A stretch of DNA of 64,000 nucleotides from Streptomyces inusitatus (GCF_014651115.1 NZ_BMWG01000014.1:95703-159702); one strand, 5' to 3'. Shown: positions 41,340 through 49,751, counted from the stretch's first letter. Notes: generated by a model from the letters alone, not told the origin. Translations and numbers: made by a program.

Positions 41340-41375
41340 TAGACTGGCCCCATGGCCATTCTCCTTGTGCATTAG
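41340..41375 (+). promoter_or_regulatory. -10 element and probably leaderless 7-codon uORF ahead of the ABC-F gene
   Basis: TAGACT (41340-41345) would place the transcription start at 41351-41352, exactly on ATG 41352 of an ORF encoding MAILLVH and a stop (41352-41375). There is no ribosome site, which is normal for a leaderless mRNA. The stop is 54 nt before the ABC-F start. A GACGGC/GCCGTC pair (41375-41380 and 41408-41413) could form a stem in this leader. ABC-F genes are often controlled by ribosome stalling on such short ORFs. Confidence 0.5.
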
Positions 41376-41429
41376 ACGGCATCGCAGCCTCATAAGCCCG
41401 TCCTTCCGCCGTCCACACCGCCCTGGAGT

Positions 41430-43034
41430 ATGTCCGTGATCACCGCTTCCGGTATCGAGCTGCGCGCCGGTGCCCGCATCCTCATCGAGTCCGCCTCCTT
41501 CCGCATCGCCAAGGGCGACCGCGTCGGTCTGGTCGGACGCAATGGCGCGGGCAAGACCACCCTCACCAAGTGCCTGGCCGGCGAGGGCATCCCCGCCGCC
41601 GGCACCATCACCCGCTCCGGCGAGGTCGGCTACCTCCCCCAGGACCCGCGCACCGGCGATCTCGACACCCTCGCCCGCGACCGCATCCTCTCCGCCCGCG
41701 ACCTCGACTCCGTGCTGAGGAAGATGCGGGAGAACGAGGACCGGATGGCGAACGGCCAGGGCGCCACCCGCGAGAAGGCGATGAAGAAGTACGAGCGCCT
41801 GGAGACGGAGTTCCTCACCAAGGGCGGGTACGCCGCCGAGGCCGAGGCCGCCACCATCGCCGCCGCGCTCGGCCTCCCCGACCGGGTGCTCGGCCAGCCC
41901 CTGCACACCCTCTCCGGCGGTCAGCGCCGCCGGGTCGAGCTCGCGCGCATCCTCTTCTCGGACGCCGACACCCTCCTGCTGGACGAGCCGACCAACCACC
42001 TCGACGCCGACTCGATCGTCTGGCTGCGCGATTATCTGAAGAGCTACCGAGGCGGCTTCATCGTCATCTCCCACGATGTCGAACTGGTCGAGACGGTCGT
42101 CAACAAGGTCTTCTACCTCGACGCCAACCGCTCCGCCATCGATGTCTACAACATGGGCTGGAAGCTCTACCAGCAGCAGCGCGAGGCCGATGAGAAGCGC
42201 CGCAAGCGCGAGCGCCAGAACGCCGAGAAGAAGGCCGCCGCGCTCAACTCGCAGGCCGACAAGATGCGCGCCAAGGCCACCAAGACCGTCGCCGCGCAGA
42301 ACATGGCCAAGCGTGCCGAGCGGCTGCTGGCCGGTCTGGAGGAGGTGCGGGCCATCGACAAGGTCGCCAAGCTGCGCTTCCCGGAGCCCGCGCCCTGCGG
42401 CAAGACCCCGCTCACCGCGGAGGGCCTGTCCAAGTCGTACGGCTCGCTGGAGATCTTCACCGATGTCGATCTCGCGATCGACAAGGGCTCCCGGGTCGTC
42501 ATCCTCGGCCTCAACGGCGCGGGCAAGACCACCCTGCTCCGGCTGCTCGCCGGGGTCGAGAAGCCCGACACCGGCGCGGTCACCCCGGGCCACGGCCTCA
42601 AGCTCGGCTACTACGCCCAGGAGCACGAGACCCTGGACCCCGAGCGCACGGTCCTGGAGAACATGCGCACCTCCGCGCCCGACCTCGATCTGGTCGAGGT
42701 GCGCAAGACGCTCGGCTCCTTCCTCTTCTCCGGCGACGACGTCAACAAGCCGGCCGGGGTCCTCTCCGGCGGCGAGAAGACCCGGCTGGCGCTGGCCACC
42801 CTGGTCGTCTCCTCCGCCAACGTCCTGCTGCTGGACGAGCCCACCAACAACCTCGACCCGGCCAGCCGCGAGGAGATCCTCGGCGCGCTGCGCACCTACA
42901 AGGGCGCGGTCATCCTCGTCACCCACGACGAGGGGGCCGTCCTGGCGCTGGAGCCGGAGCGGATCATCCTGCTGCCGGACGGCGTGGAGGACCTGTGGGG
43001 CGCGGACTACGCGGACCTGGTCGCCCTCGCCTGA
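41430..43034 (+). CDS. ABC-F family ribosome-associated ATPase
   Basis: 534 aa. Two ABC domains without membrane segments. Walker A GRNGAGKTTLTK (residue about 37) and GLNGAGKTTLLR (about 360), signatures LSGGQRRRVELAR and LSGGEKTRLALA, Walker B LLLDEPTNHLD and LLLDEPTNNLD. The inter-domain linker, about residues 240-300, is rich in Lys/Arg/Ala (EADEKRRKRERQNAEKKAA), the P-site tRNA interaction motif. ABC-F proteins act on the ribosome as translation factors or antibiotic protection proteins; sequence alone does not decide which. ATG 41430 has GGAG only 2 nt away, so GTG 41436 may be the true start. A short uORF lies upstream. Confidence 0.92.
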   Translation: MSVITASGIELRAGARILIESASFRIAKGDRVGLVGRNGAGKTTLTKCLAGEGIPAAGTITRSGEVGYLPQDPRTGDLDTLARDRILSARDLDSVLRKMRENEDRMANGQGATREKAMKKYERLETEFLTKGGYAAEAEAATIAAALGLPDRVLGQPLHTLSGGQRRRVELARILFSDADTLLLDEPTNHLDADSIVWLRDYLKSYRGGFIVISHDVELVETVVNKVFYLDANRSAIDVYNMGWKLYQQQREADEKRRKRERQNAEKKAAALNSQADKMRAKATKTVAAQNMAKRAERLLAGLEEVRAIDKVAKLRFPEPAPCGKTPLTAEGLSKSYGSLEIFTDVDLAIDKGSRVVILGLNGAGKTTLLRLLAGVEKPDTGAVTPGHGLKLGYYAQEHETLDPERTVLENMRTSAPDLDLVEVRKTLGSFLFSGDDVNKPAGVLSGGEKTRLALATLVVSSANVLLLDEPTNNLDPASREEILGALRTYKGAVILVTHDEGAVLALEPERIILLPDGVEDLWGADYADLVALA

Positions 43035-43399
43035 TCTTCGCCCCGGCGCTTGCGGCGGCCCGGCCAGGCCGCTGATCCACTCCGTATGGATCATTCGGCT
43101 CACAGGTGATCCATCATCTGGGTGAGGGTGTCTCGTACCCCGGCGAAGTTCTCAACACATGATCATTTTTGTCGGGCGGGCCGGGGGATTCTCCAGCCCG
43201 CCGTAGCTGACCTGCGGTTTCTCTGAAAAGAGCGAGCGGGGCCCAGGATCGCCGGTGTGCTGAATAAGCCATTCCGGTCATGGTGCGCGTTTGATTCCCG
43301 GCGAAGGTCCTTCTACGGACCTTGTCGAATGGGTGGCCAGGAACGGCGCAAGGGGTGATCATGAGAAGTCCAGAGCGCACTTCCCATGAGGAGGCACGG
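43035..43399. other. intergenic region with repeated TGATCCA sites and a hairpin
   Basis: 365 bp. TGATCCA occurs at 43073-43079, inverted at 43087-43093 and again direct at 43107-43113. A 7-bp hairpin (43304-43310 with 43317-43323) precedes the next gene. The middle is AT-richer than its surroundings, suggesting the promoter of the HTH gene. No RNA gene was recognised. Confidence 0.45.
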
Positions 43400-43621
43400 G
43401 TGGCCGAGACTCTGAAGAAGGGCAGCCGGGTAACCGGCGCCGCGCGCGACAAGCTCGCGGCAGACCTGAAGAAGAAATACGACTCCGGTGCGAGTATCCG
43501 GGCGCTGGCCGAAGAGACCGGTCGCTCCTATGGATTCGTCCATCGGATGCTGAGCGAGTCCGGAGTCATCCTACGAGGGCGCGGCGGAGCCACGCGAGGC
43601 AAGAAGGCCGCATCGGCCTGA
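43400..43621 (+). CDS. small helix-turn-helix protein
   Basis: 73 aa from GTG 43400, with GAGGAGG 5 nt upstream; in-frame ATG 43361 could add 13 residues. A Lys/Arg-rich protein with one HTH (SGASIRALAEETGRSYGFVHRML, about residues 31-53) flanked by basic tails (KKGSRVTG at the start, RGRGGATRGKKAASA at the end). It is near-identical to a protein I recall as universal in Streptomyces. Likely a DNA-binding regulator or nucleoid-type protein. Confidence 0.85.
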   Translation: MAETLKKGSRVTGAARDKLAADLKKKYDSGASIRALAEETGRSYGFVHRMLSESGVILRGRGGATRGKKAASA

Positions 43622-43750
43622 TCCCGACGATCGGGGCTCCCCGCCGGTTCGAGAGATGTCCGCCCGGTCGGCCGAACGGCCGTCCGGGCAGGCATCGGAA
43701 GCGGGCCACCGACCGCCGGTCGCCGAAGGCTGACCGGTGGAGGGTGGTTA

Positions 43751-43785
43751 CTGTGCAGTCGCTTAGCTAGTCTGCGTCTGCACAG
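43751..43785 (+). promoter_or_regulatory. inverted repeat upstream of the enoyl-CoA hydratase gene
   Basis: CTGTGCAG (43751-43758) and its exact complement CTGCACAG (43778-43785) are separated by 19 bp containing TTAGCTAGTCT, which could be the -10 region. The repeat ends 30 bp before ATG 43816. This is a good operator candidate, for example for a TetR-type regulator of fatty acid or phenylacetate degradation; no regulator gene is adjacent. Confidence 0.5.
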
Positions 43786-43815
43786 ACACCGCACCACCCG
43801 AACCGGAGGCGCCCC

Positions 43816-44619
43816 ATGACTTCGCCCGGCTCCGCGCACGAACTCGTGCTGGACAAGGACGGCGTACGGCTCACCGTCGAGGACACGGTCGCCACGGTGA
43901 CTCTGACCAATCCGGCCAAGCGCAATGCCCAGTCGCCCGCCCTGTGGCGGGCGCTGGCGCACACGGGTCGGTCGCTCCCGGGCACCGTGCGCGTCGTGGT
44001 GCTCCGCGGTGAGGGCAAGTCCTTCTCCGCCGGGCTCGACCGGCAGGCGTTCACACCGGAGGGCTTCGACGGCGAGCCGTCGTTCCTCGATCTCGCACGG
44101 GCCTCCGACACGGACCTCGACGGTGCCATCGCCGAGTACCAGGAGGCTTTCACCTGGTGGCGCAGGAGTGACATCGTGACGATCGCGGCCGTCCAGGGCC
44201 ATGCGATCGGCGCGGGATTCCAGCTCGCCCTCGCCTGCGACCTCAGGGTCGTGGCGGAGGACGTGCAGTTCGCCATGCGCGAGACCAGCCTCGGACTCGT
44301 CCCCGACCTCACCGGCACACACCCGCTGGTGGCACTGGTGGGGTACGCCCGCGCGCTGGAGATCTGCGCCACGGGACGCTCGGTGCACGCCGAGGAGGCC
44401 GAGCGCACCGGGCTCGCCAATCTGGTGGTCCCCGGCGCGGACCTCGACGCCTCCGTACGGGATCTGACCGCCGCGCTCCTCGCCGCGCCGCGCGACGCCC
44501 TCATCGAGACCAAGGCGCTGCTCCGGGGCGCGACCGGGCGTTCGTACGACGATCAGCTCGCTGCGGAACGAGCGGCACAGGCGCGCCGGCTCCGGGATCT
44601 CGCGGGCATCGGCGACTGA
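43816..44619 (+). CDS. enoyl-CoA hydratase/isomerase family protein
   Basis: 267 aa. Crotonase fold with oxyanion-hole segments RGEGKSFSAGLDRQAF and QGHAIGAGFQLALACDLRV, and a catalytic-Glu region ETSLGLVPDLTGTHPL. The first catalytic Glu position is replaced by a Thr/Asp context, so hydratase activity is not certain and isomerase or hydrolase activity is possible. Stand-alone gene with its own operator-like repeat. Confidence 0.88.
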   Translation: MTSPGSAHELVLDKDGVRLTVEDTVATVTLTNPAKRNAQSPALWRALAHTGRSLPGTVRVVVLRGEGKSFSAGLDRQAFTPEGFDGEPSFLDLARASDTDLDGAIAEYQEAFTWWRRSDIVTIAAVQGHAIGAGFQLALACDLRVVAEDVQFAMRETSLGLVPDLTGTHPLVALVGYARALEICATGRSVHAEEAERTGLANLVVPGADLDASVRDLTAALLAAPRDALIETKALLRGATGRSYDDQLAAERAAQARRLRDLAGIGD

Positions 44620-44659
44620 CCCCGCCCGCCGCTGACACCGGCCGGACCCGCTCCGGCCG

Positions 44660-45406
44660 TCACCCCGACGCGTCGGTGACCACCACCGCCACCGGGCGGT
44701 CGTCACCCAGCGCCGAGGTCACCGCGGCCCTGACCGCGCGCACCACGTCCAGCGGGCGCCGTCCGGACACGATCGCCACCTCCACCCGGACATCGCCGGG
44801 CGTCACGCGCACCGCCGCGCCCAGGAGCGATGTCAGCCGGGCGACCCCGGGGACCGAGGCCACCGCCCGGGCGAGCGGCTCCCGGTCGGACTCCTCGGCG
44901 GGGGCCTCAGGGCCGCTCGAAGCAGGACCGCCCGGAGCGCCGCGCACCGTCTCCACCAGCGCGGTCACCCGTAGATCCACCGCCTCGACCGCCAGGTCCA
45001 ACGAGTCCATCGCGGCTGAGAACAGCGCCTCGCGCAGCGCGTCCGCGACGTCGGGCAGCGGCCGGGGCACCGCGGCCACGGCCCCCGCCACGGCCCCCGC
45101 CTCGTCCCCTGCCCCGGCTCCCGCCGTATTTCCCGTCTCGTGCGTCGCCTCGAACTCGGCCTCGATCCGCAGCGCCCCCGGCGGCAGCGCGCTCGGTGGC
45201 GGCGGCACCGCCGGAACACCCGCCTCCGCCGGATCCGCCAGTGCCAGCCGTACCTTCCCCAGCGCCGCCCCCGGGATGCCGGCCGCCGCGCGCCGCAGCA
45301 CCGCGACGGCCGCCCGCTCGGTCAGCCAGGCCCCGTCCCCGGGGCCGCCCAGCGGAAGGAGCCGGCCGAGACCGAGACGTACGCGTACCGCGTCAGCAGT
45401 GGTCAT
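44660..45406 (-). CDS. Asp23-like conserved Streptomyces protein next to the alkaline-shock cluster
   Basis: 248 aa from ATG 45406. The C-terminal 70 residues (GDVRVEVAIVSGRRPLDVVRAVRAAV, then VAVVVTDASG) resemble the Asp23/Gls24 fold, and the middle (AALREALFSAAMDSLDLAVEAVDLRVTAL) may be another such unit. The rest is Ala/Pro/Gly-rich. No TM. Divergent from the asp23 operon with about 200 bp between starts, so it is probably part of the same stress module. Confidence 0.65.
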   Translation of the reverse strand: MTTADAVRVRLGLGRLLPLGGPGDGAWLTERAAVAVLRRAAAGIPGAALGKVRLALADPAEAGVPAVPPPPSALPPGALRIEAEFEATHETGNTAGAGAGDEAGAVAGAVAAVPRPLPDVADALREALFSAAMDSLDLAVEAVDLRVTALVETVRGAPGGPASSGPEAPAEESDREPLARAVASVPGVARLTSLLGAAVRVTPGDVRVEVAIVSGRRPLDVVRAVRAAVTSALGDDRPVAVVVTDASG

Positions 45407-45612
45407 ATCCCCAGCCTGCCGCATCCCCGGGGCGAGAGTGGGCAACCGCGCTTAGTGTGGGCTGGAGGGTGTCCGCGGGATCAGCCCGATTCCCGGAGCG
45501 GCCCCCTGGACGGACCGCGGGCCCGGGGAACACCCGGGCGACGGTCCCGGGTCTCCGGAAGCCGGGCATCCGGTGCGGCACGACCTGGCAACCCCGGAAA
45601 GGACGCAAGGCG

Positions 45613-46098
45613 ATGACCGAACGAAGCGGCAATGAGTCCTCCGGCGGCTCGGGCGAGGAGCCGAGGGAGCTGAGGAAGTCGTCGAGCGGCAAACGGGGCG
45701 GCGGGGATCCCGGCTCGCGCGGCCGTACGACGATCGCCGACGGCGTCGTCGAGAAGATCGCCGGACTCGCCGCCCGCGATGTGGTCGGTGTGCACGCCAT
45801 GGGCAGCGGCCTCTCCCGCACCTTCGGCGCGGTCCGCGACCGGGTGCCGGGCGGTGCCAAATCCAATGTCACCCGAGGGGTGAAGGCCGAGGTCGGCGAG
45901 GTGCAGACCGCTCTGGACCTGGAGATCGTCGTCGACTACGGCGTCTCCATCGCGGATGTCGCCCGCGCGGTGCGCGAGAACGTGATCTCCGCCGTGGAGC
46001 GGATGACCGGCCTGGAAGTCGTCGAGGTCAATATCGCGGTCAGCGATGTGAAGCTCCCCGACGAGGAAGAGGACGAGCCGGAACCCCGTCTGCAGTAG
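45613..46098 (+). CDS. Asp23/Gls24 family envelope stress protein
   Basis: 161 aa. A disordered Ser/Gly/Lys-rich head (residues 1-38), then the Asp23 domain (TTIADGVVEKIAGLAARDVVGV to EVVEVNIAVSDVKLP). Asp23 proteins polymerise under the membrane, anchored by AmaP. First gene of a five-gene operon ending with AmaP at 47992. ATG 45613 follows AAGGACGCAAGG. Confidence 0.9.
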   Translation: MTERSGNESSGGSGEEPRELRKSSSGKRGGGDPGSRGRTTIADGVVEKIAGLAARDVVGVHAMGSGLSRTFGAVRDRVPGGAKSNVTRGVKAEVGEVQTALDLEIVVDYGVSIADVARAVRENVISAVERMTGLEVVEVNIAVSDVKLPDEEEDEPEPRLQ

Positions 46099-46126
46099 CC
46101 CCGAAGCACCGGAAGAGGAGGCTCAG

Positions 46127-46324
46127 ATGAGTATGGCTATGGTCGGCATGGTGGCCGGCATGGCGCTCGGCTTCGCCGGGTACTTCGGTGGCTTCGGCGC
46201 GTTTCTGCTGGTGGCCGCCCTTGGCGCGGTCGGCTTCGTGGCCGGGCGCTTCCTGGAGGGCGATCTCGAACCCGGAGAGTTCTTCCGCGCTCGTGGCCGT
46301 GACCGCGGCGACCGGCCCCGGTGA
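46127..46324 (+). CDS. small membrane protein of the Asp23 cluster (DUF2273-like)
   Basis: 65 aa. One long Gly/Ala/Met-rich hydrophobic segment, possibly a hairpin (residues 3-44), then an acidic-to-basic tail (EGDLEPGEFFRARGRDRGDRPR). RBS GAGGAGG. Small proteins of this type sit in most Asp23 operons; DUF2273 is the usual name. Confidence 0.8.
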   Translation: MSMAMVGMVAGMALGFAGYFGGFGAFLLVAALGAVGFVAGRFLEGDLEPGEFFRARGRDRGDRPR

Positions 46325-46330
46325 CGCGCG

Positions 46331-46735
46331 GTGGCCACGGAGCGCGTCGGCGACGGATCCCGCGAGGCCGGAGGCGACCGGGCGGATGAACGGACCGAGG
46401 CCCGGATCGCCGCCCGCGACCGGGGCGCGACCGTCATCGCCGACCGGGTCGTGGCGAAGATCGCCGCACAGGCGGCCAGGGAGGCGGTCGGCGTACCGGA
46501 GGGCGGCGTCCCGCCCCGCGCCGCGGTCGTGGTCCGCCACGACGCCGCCCGGGTGCGGATCAGCCTGGAGCTCGACTACCCGTCCGACATCGGCGCGCGA
46601 TGCGGCGCGGTGCGCCGGCGCGTGGTCGAACGGGTGAGCGGCCTGGCCGGAATGGCGGTGCCCGAAGTCCTGGTCCTGGTCGAGCGCCTGCACTCGCCCC
46701 ACTCCCGCGACACCGCCCCGGGGAGCCCCCGATGA
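46331..46735 (+). CDS. Asp23/Gls24 family protein (second copy)
   Basis: 134 aa from GTG 46331, 6 bp after the previous stop. A charged head of about 30 residues precedes the domain GATVIADRVVAKIAAQAAREAVGV to VLVLVERLHS. A diverged copy of the protein at 45613; its stop overlaps the next ATG (ATGA). Confidence 0.85.
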   Translation: MATERVGDGSREAGGDRADERTEARIAARDRGATVIADRVVAKIAAQAAREAVGVPEGGVPPRAAVVVRHDAARVRISLELDYPSDIGARCGAVRRRVVERVSGLAGMAVPEVLVLVERLHSPHSRDTAPGSPR

Positions 46736-47406
46736 CCCGGCCCCCCGAACCGCCCGAGCCCCTCGCACCGGCCGGACCGTCCGAGCCGCCCGAGCCCTCC
46801 GGACCTTCCGGCGGCCCCGAGCCGGACCCCTCCGCTGGCCCCTTTCTGGTGCCGAACACGAAGGCCGGCCGTTTCTGGTCGGTACGCCGGGTTCCGGCCG
46901 CGCTGCTCGCCGTCGCGGTGCTCGGCGGCGCGGGCGTCCTGCTCTACGACATCGCGGCGGTACGGGCGGACCAACCCGCCATGCGCTGGCGTCGTGTCGC
47001 CGCGGCGAGGCTGGCCGAGTGGCGTCTCGAAGAGCCCTGGGTGCTCGCGGTCGCGGCCGCCGCGGCCGCCCTCGGCGTCTGTCTGATCGTCCTCGCCCTC
47101 ACCCCGGGCCTGCGCGGACTGCTGCCGATGCGCCGCGACGAGCCCTCCGTACGAGCGGGTCTCACCCGGGAGGCGGCGGCGCTGGTCGTGCGGGACCGGG
47201 CGATGGAGGTGCCCGGGGTGCGGTCCGTACGGGTGCGGATGGGCCGTTCGAAGGTCTCGGTGCGGGCCGACTCCCACTTCCGGGAGCTCGATGACGTACG
47301 GACGGATCTGGACGGGGCGCTCGACGAGGCGATCGCCGGTCTCGGTCTCGCCAAGCGGCCTTCGAGATCCGTACGGGTCACCCGGCCGCCCGTCAGAAAG
47401 AGGTGA
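46732..47406 (+). CDS. DUF6286-type membrane protein of the Asp23 cluster
   Basis: 224 aa. A Pro-rich disordered N-terminus (EPPEPLAPAGPSEPPEPS), two membrane segments (about 53-75 and 103-127), and a C-terminal cytosolic Asp23-like domain (LTREAAALVVRDRAMEVPGVRSVRV). It pairs with AmaP and has the same layout of two TM segments and a cytosolic domain. Translationally coupled to the gene before it. Confidence 0.85.
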   Translation: MTRPPEPPEPLAPAGPSEPPEPSGPSGGPEPDPSAGPFLVPNTKAGRFWSVRRVPAALLAVAVLGGAGVLLYDIAAVRADQPAMRWRRVAAARLAEWRLEEPWVLAVAAAAAALGVCLIVLALTPGLRGLLPMRRDEPSVRAGLTREAAALVVRDRAMEVPGVRSVRVRMGRSKVSVRADSHFRELDDVRTDLDGALDEAIAGLGLAKRPSRSVRVTRPPVRKR

Positions 47407-47413
47407 GAGCGGA

Positions 47414-47992
47414 ATGCTCCCGGTGGTCAACCGTCTGCTGCTCGGACTCGCGGGCGTGGTGCTGGTCTGCGGGGGAGGGGCGGTCCTGGCCGCCGGTACG
47501 GGGCTCTCGCTGCCGTCCTGGTGGCCCTGGCACGGGCCTCGTGACGTCCTGCTGAGCGCCGCTGACCGGGAGCGGTGGCGCGACGAGAGCTGGTGGTGGC
47601 CCGCGGTGATCGCGGGACTCGCGATCCTGGTGCTGCTGGCGCTGTGGCTGCTGCTGGCCCAGCTGCGGCGGGCCCGGCCCGCGGAGATCCTCGTCGACAG
47701 CGGTGACGGGGAGGGCGCGCGGCTGAGAGGACGGGCGCTGGAGGAGGCGCTGCGGAGCGAGGCCCAGTCGCTGGAGGGGGTACGGGGGGCAAGGGTCCGG
47801 CTGACCGGGCGGCGGGGCAGGCCCGGCGCGCGGGTCGGGCTGTCGCTGGAGCCGTTCGCCTCTCCGGGCGGAACGCTGGGGCGGCTGACGTCGGAGGCGG
47901 TGGCGCACGCCCGGGAGTCGGTGGGGGCGCGGTCGCTCCCCGTGGAGGTGCGCCTCAAGGCGGCGAAGCACCAGGCGCGCCGGGTGAGTTAG
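47414..47992 (+). CDS. amaP: alkaline shock response membrane anchor protein AmaP
   Basis: 192 aa. Two TM segments (residues 6-28 and 64-83) around a Trp-rich extracytoplasmic loop (SLPSWWPWHGPRD, ESWWWP), then a cytosolic domain. AmaP tethers the Asp23 network to the membrane. Last gene of the cluster. Its TAG stop shares bases with the TAA stop of the opposing TetR gene. Confidence 0.85.
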   Translation: MLPVVNRLLLGLAGVVLVCGGGAVLAAGTGLSLPSWWPWHGPRDVLLSAADRERWRDESWWWPAVIAGLAILVLLALWLLLAQLRRARPAEILVDSGDGEGARLRGRALEEALRSEAQSLEGVRGARVRLTGRRGRPGARVGLSLEPFASPGGTLGRLTSEAVAHARESVGARSLPVEVRLKAAKHQARRVS

Positions 47993-48603
47993 CCGCCGTC
48001 CGGTGGCCGGGGAGCGAGCACGGCGGTGCTGGCGGAGGCGATGCATACCAGTTCGGCCTCGTCCGCCCCGGACTGGGCGGCGACCCTTATTCCGTAGATG
48101 ACGGCCACGAAATACCAGGCCAGATCTTGCGCGTCCATCGGGGAGCTGATGATCCCCGCCCGCTTCCCGTCGTCGATCACGGACTGGAGCAGGGACAGAC
48201 GCCGCTTCAAATCCTTGTCGAGGATCTCGGCCACGAGCGGGTCTTTCGATGCCAGCCCGGTGATGGTGTTCACGGTGAAGCAGCCGGATCCGTAGCCACT
48301 CCTCCGGTTCTCCATCTCCGCTTCCACAATGACCGCGAGGAGTCTGCGGATGCGCTCGACCGCGTTGTATCCGTCTTCGCTCAGCACTGCGATCTGCCGG
48401 TCGGTCATGGTGTCGACGTAGTGACTGAGGGCTCGGCGAAAGAGATCGGCCTTGGATTTAAAGGTGTTGTAGACGCTGCTGCGTCTGAGGTCGGTGGCTT
48501 CGCACAGATCCTCGGTCGAGGCGCCTTCGTAGCCTTTCGTCCAGAAGACGCGGCACGCGGCCTCCACGGCTCTGTCTTCGTCGAACAGTCGTGGTCGCCC
48601 CAT
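47989..48603 (-). CDS. TetR/AcrR family regulator
   Basis: 204 aa from ATG 48603 (MGRPRLFDED); ATG 48615 is an alternative. N-terminal HTH (AVEAACRVFWTKGYEGASTEDLCEATDLRRSSVYNTFKSKADLF) and a helical ligand domain with YGSGCFTVNTITGLASKDP, as in the YxaF/LmrA branch. It is transcribed in the same direction as, and downstream of, the formyltransferase operon (176-bp gap), so it may regulate it. An AT-rich palindromic element lies just upstream of its start. Confidence 0.9.
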   Translation of the reverse strand: MGRPRLFDEDRAVEAACRVFWTKGYEGASTEDLCEATDLRRSSVYNTFKSKADLFRRALSHYVDTMTDRQIAVLSEDGYNAVERIRRLLAVIVEAEMENRRSGYGSGCFTVNTITGLASKDPLVAEILDKDLKRRLSLLQSVIDDGKRAGIISSPMDAQDLAWYFVAVIYGIRVAAQSGADEAELVCIASASTAVLAPRPPDGG

Positions 48604-48624
48604 GGCCGTCAGCATACATCTTCT

Positions 48625-48646
48625 GGAATGCATGGAACAATATTCC
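48625..48646 (-). promoter_or_regulatory. AT-rich palindromic element before the TetR gene
   Basis: GGAAT (48625-48629) and ATTCC (48642-48646) bracket a 12-bp spacer containing the partly overlapping GGAACAATATTCC and a central ATGCAT. It stands out as AT-rich and lies 22-43 bp upstream of ATG 48603. Candidate autoregulatory operator. Confidence 0.4.
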
Positions 48647-48779
48647 GCCAAATGGGACGGAGGCCGAACGCGATTCAAAGCGATATGTCCATTCCCTTGC
48701 CGCCGCTCCGGCCGACTCGCCGGCCCGTGAAGCCGGAGTGGGGCCGCTGGGCCGGCCGGAGCGTCATGTTCCCTCCGGT

Positions 48780-49751
48780 CTACGCCGGTTCGAGCACGGT
48801 GGCGGACAGCACGGTTCCGTCCGTGAGCGCGCGGTGGGCCTGCGCGGGCATCTCGCTGCCGCCCCATTCGACCGTGAGCAGCCGGAGCCATCCGTCGCGG
48901 CACGCGACGAACAGGCCGTTCTCCAGGCGCCTCACCGTTCCGGCGGGTTCAAGGCCCATCCCGGCCGGGGTGGTGTCGTCCGCGGAGAGGATCGTCACGC
49001 GGTCACCGCCGGGAGTTTCGGCGAATGCCCCCGGATTTCGGTATCCGGCCCGGATGTGGCAGCTGACCTTGTGGACCGAGTGCGCGAAGTCCAGACGGAA
49101 TTCATTTTCCGACGGGCGGGTGAAGTAGGTGCGCTCGGAGGGGTCCTGCGGAATGCGGTGGAAACTGCCGGACACCAGCCGGGGGATGAGGTCCAGCAGC
49201 ATCAGCACATTGGCGCGTTCCTGGATCGTGCGTAATTCCAGGGCGGTCTCGCGGCCGGTGAGCGGTGTGCGGTGCTGGGTGAGGATGGGGCCGGTGTCGA
49301 GCCCGGCCGCCATCTCGATGGCGGTGACGGCGCCGTCCGTCTCGCCATTGCGCACCATCCAGTAGAACGGGGCCAGTCCCGCGTAGCGGGGCAGCGCGCT
49401 CGGATGGAAATTGACACAGGTCACCTTCGGGGTGCTGAGCAGATCCTCCTTGAGGATGCGCTGAAAGTTCCCCACGATCAGATAGTCGGGCTCCAGGTCT
49501 CTGATCCGCCGGACGAAATCCGGGTCGTTGACCTTCTCCGGACGCAGTACGGGGACGCCGAGGTTTTTGCCGCGCTGTTCCAGGTCGACCTGTTCGGTGT
49601 CGGCGGTGAAGTAGTCGCACAGGCGGTCGACGGGGCTTGTGACCACCGCCACCAGATTCACGAGGGGATGTCCGTGAAGCATGTCCAGGAAAGGGGCGCC
49701 AAGCTTGGAGTTGACCTCCGAGAACAGCACGACCCGTATCGGCGGTTTCAT
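48780..49751 (-). CDS. formyltransferase of the methionyl-tRNA formyltransferase fold
   Basis: 323 aa. N-terminal formyl-transferase domain with the catalytic triad N114, H116 and D152 (VNFHPSALPRY, LDTGPI), all present, so it should use 10-formyl-tetrahydrofolate. A C-terminal OB-like FMT_C-type domain spans about 215-320. It is not a housekeeping Fmt: the SLLP loop is changed to PSALPRYAGLAPFY, and the context is a specialised operon with AroH and a flavoprotein. It probably formylates an amine or amino-sugar intermediate. Confidence 0.85.
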   Translation of the reverse strand: MKPPIRVVLFSEVNSKLGAPFLDMLHGHPLVNLVAVVTSPVDRLCDYFTADTEQVDLEQRGKNLGVPVLRPEKVNDPDFVRRIRDLEPDYLIVGNFQRILKEDLLSTPKVTCVNFHPSALPRYAGLAPFYWMVRNGETDGAVTAIEMAAGLDTGPILTQHRTPLTGRETALELRTIQERANVLMLLDLIPRLVSGSFHRIPQDPSERTYFTRPSENEFRLDFAHSVHKVSCHIRAGYRNPGAFAETPGGDRVTILSADDTTPAGMGLEPAGTVRRLENGLFVACRDGWLRLLTVEWGGSEMPAQAHRALTDGTVLSATVLEPA

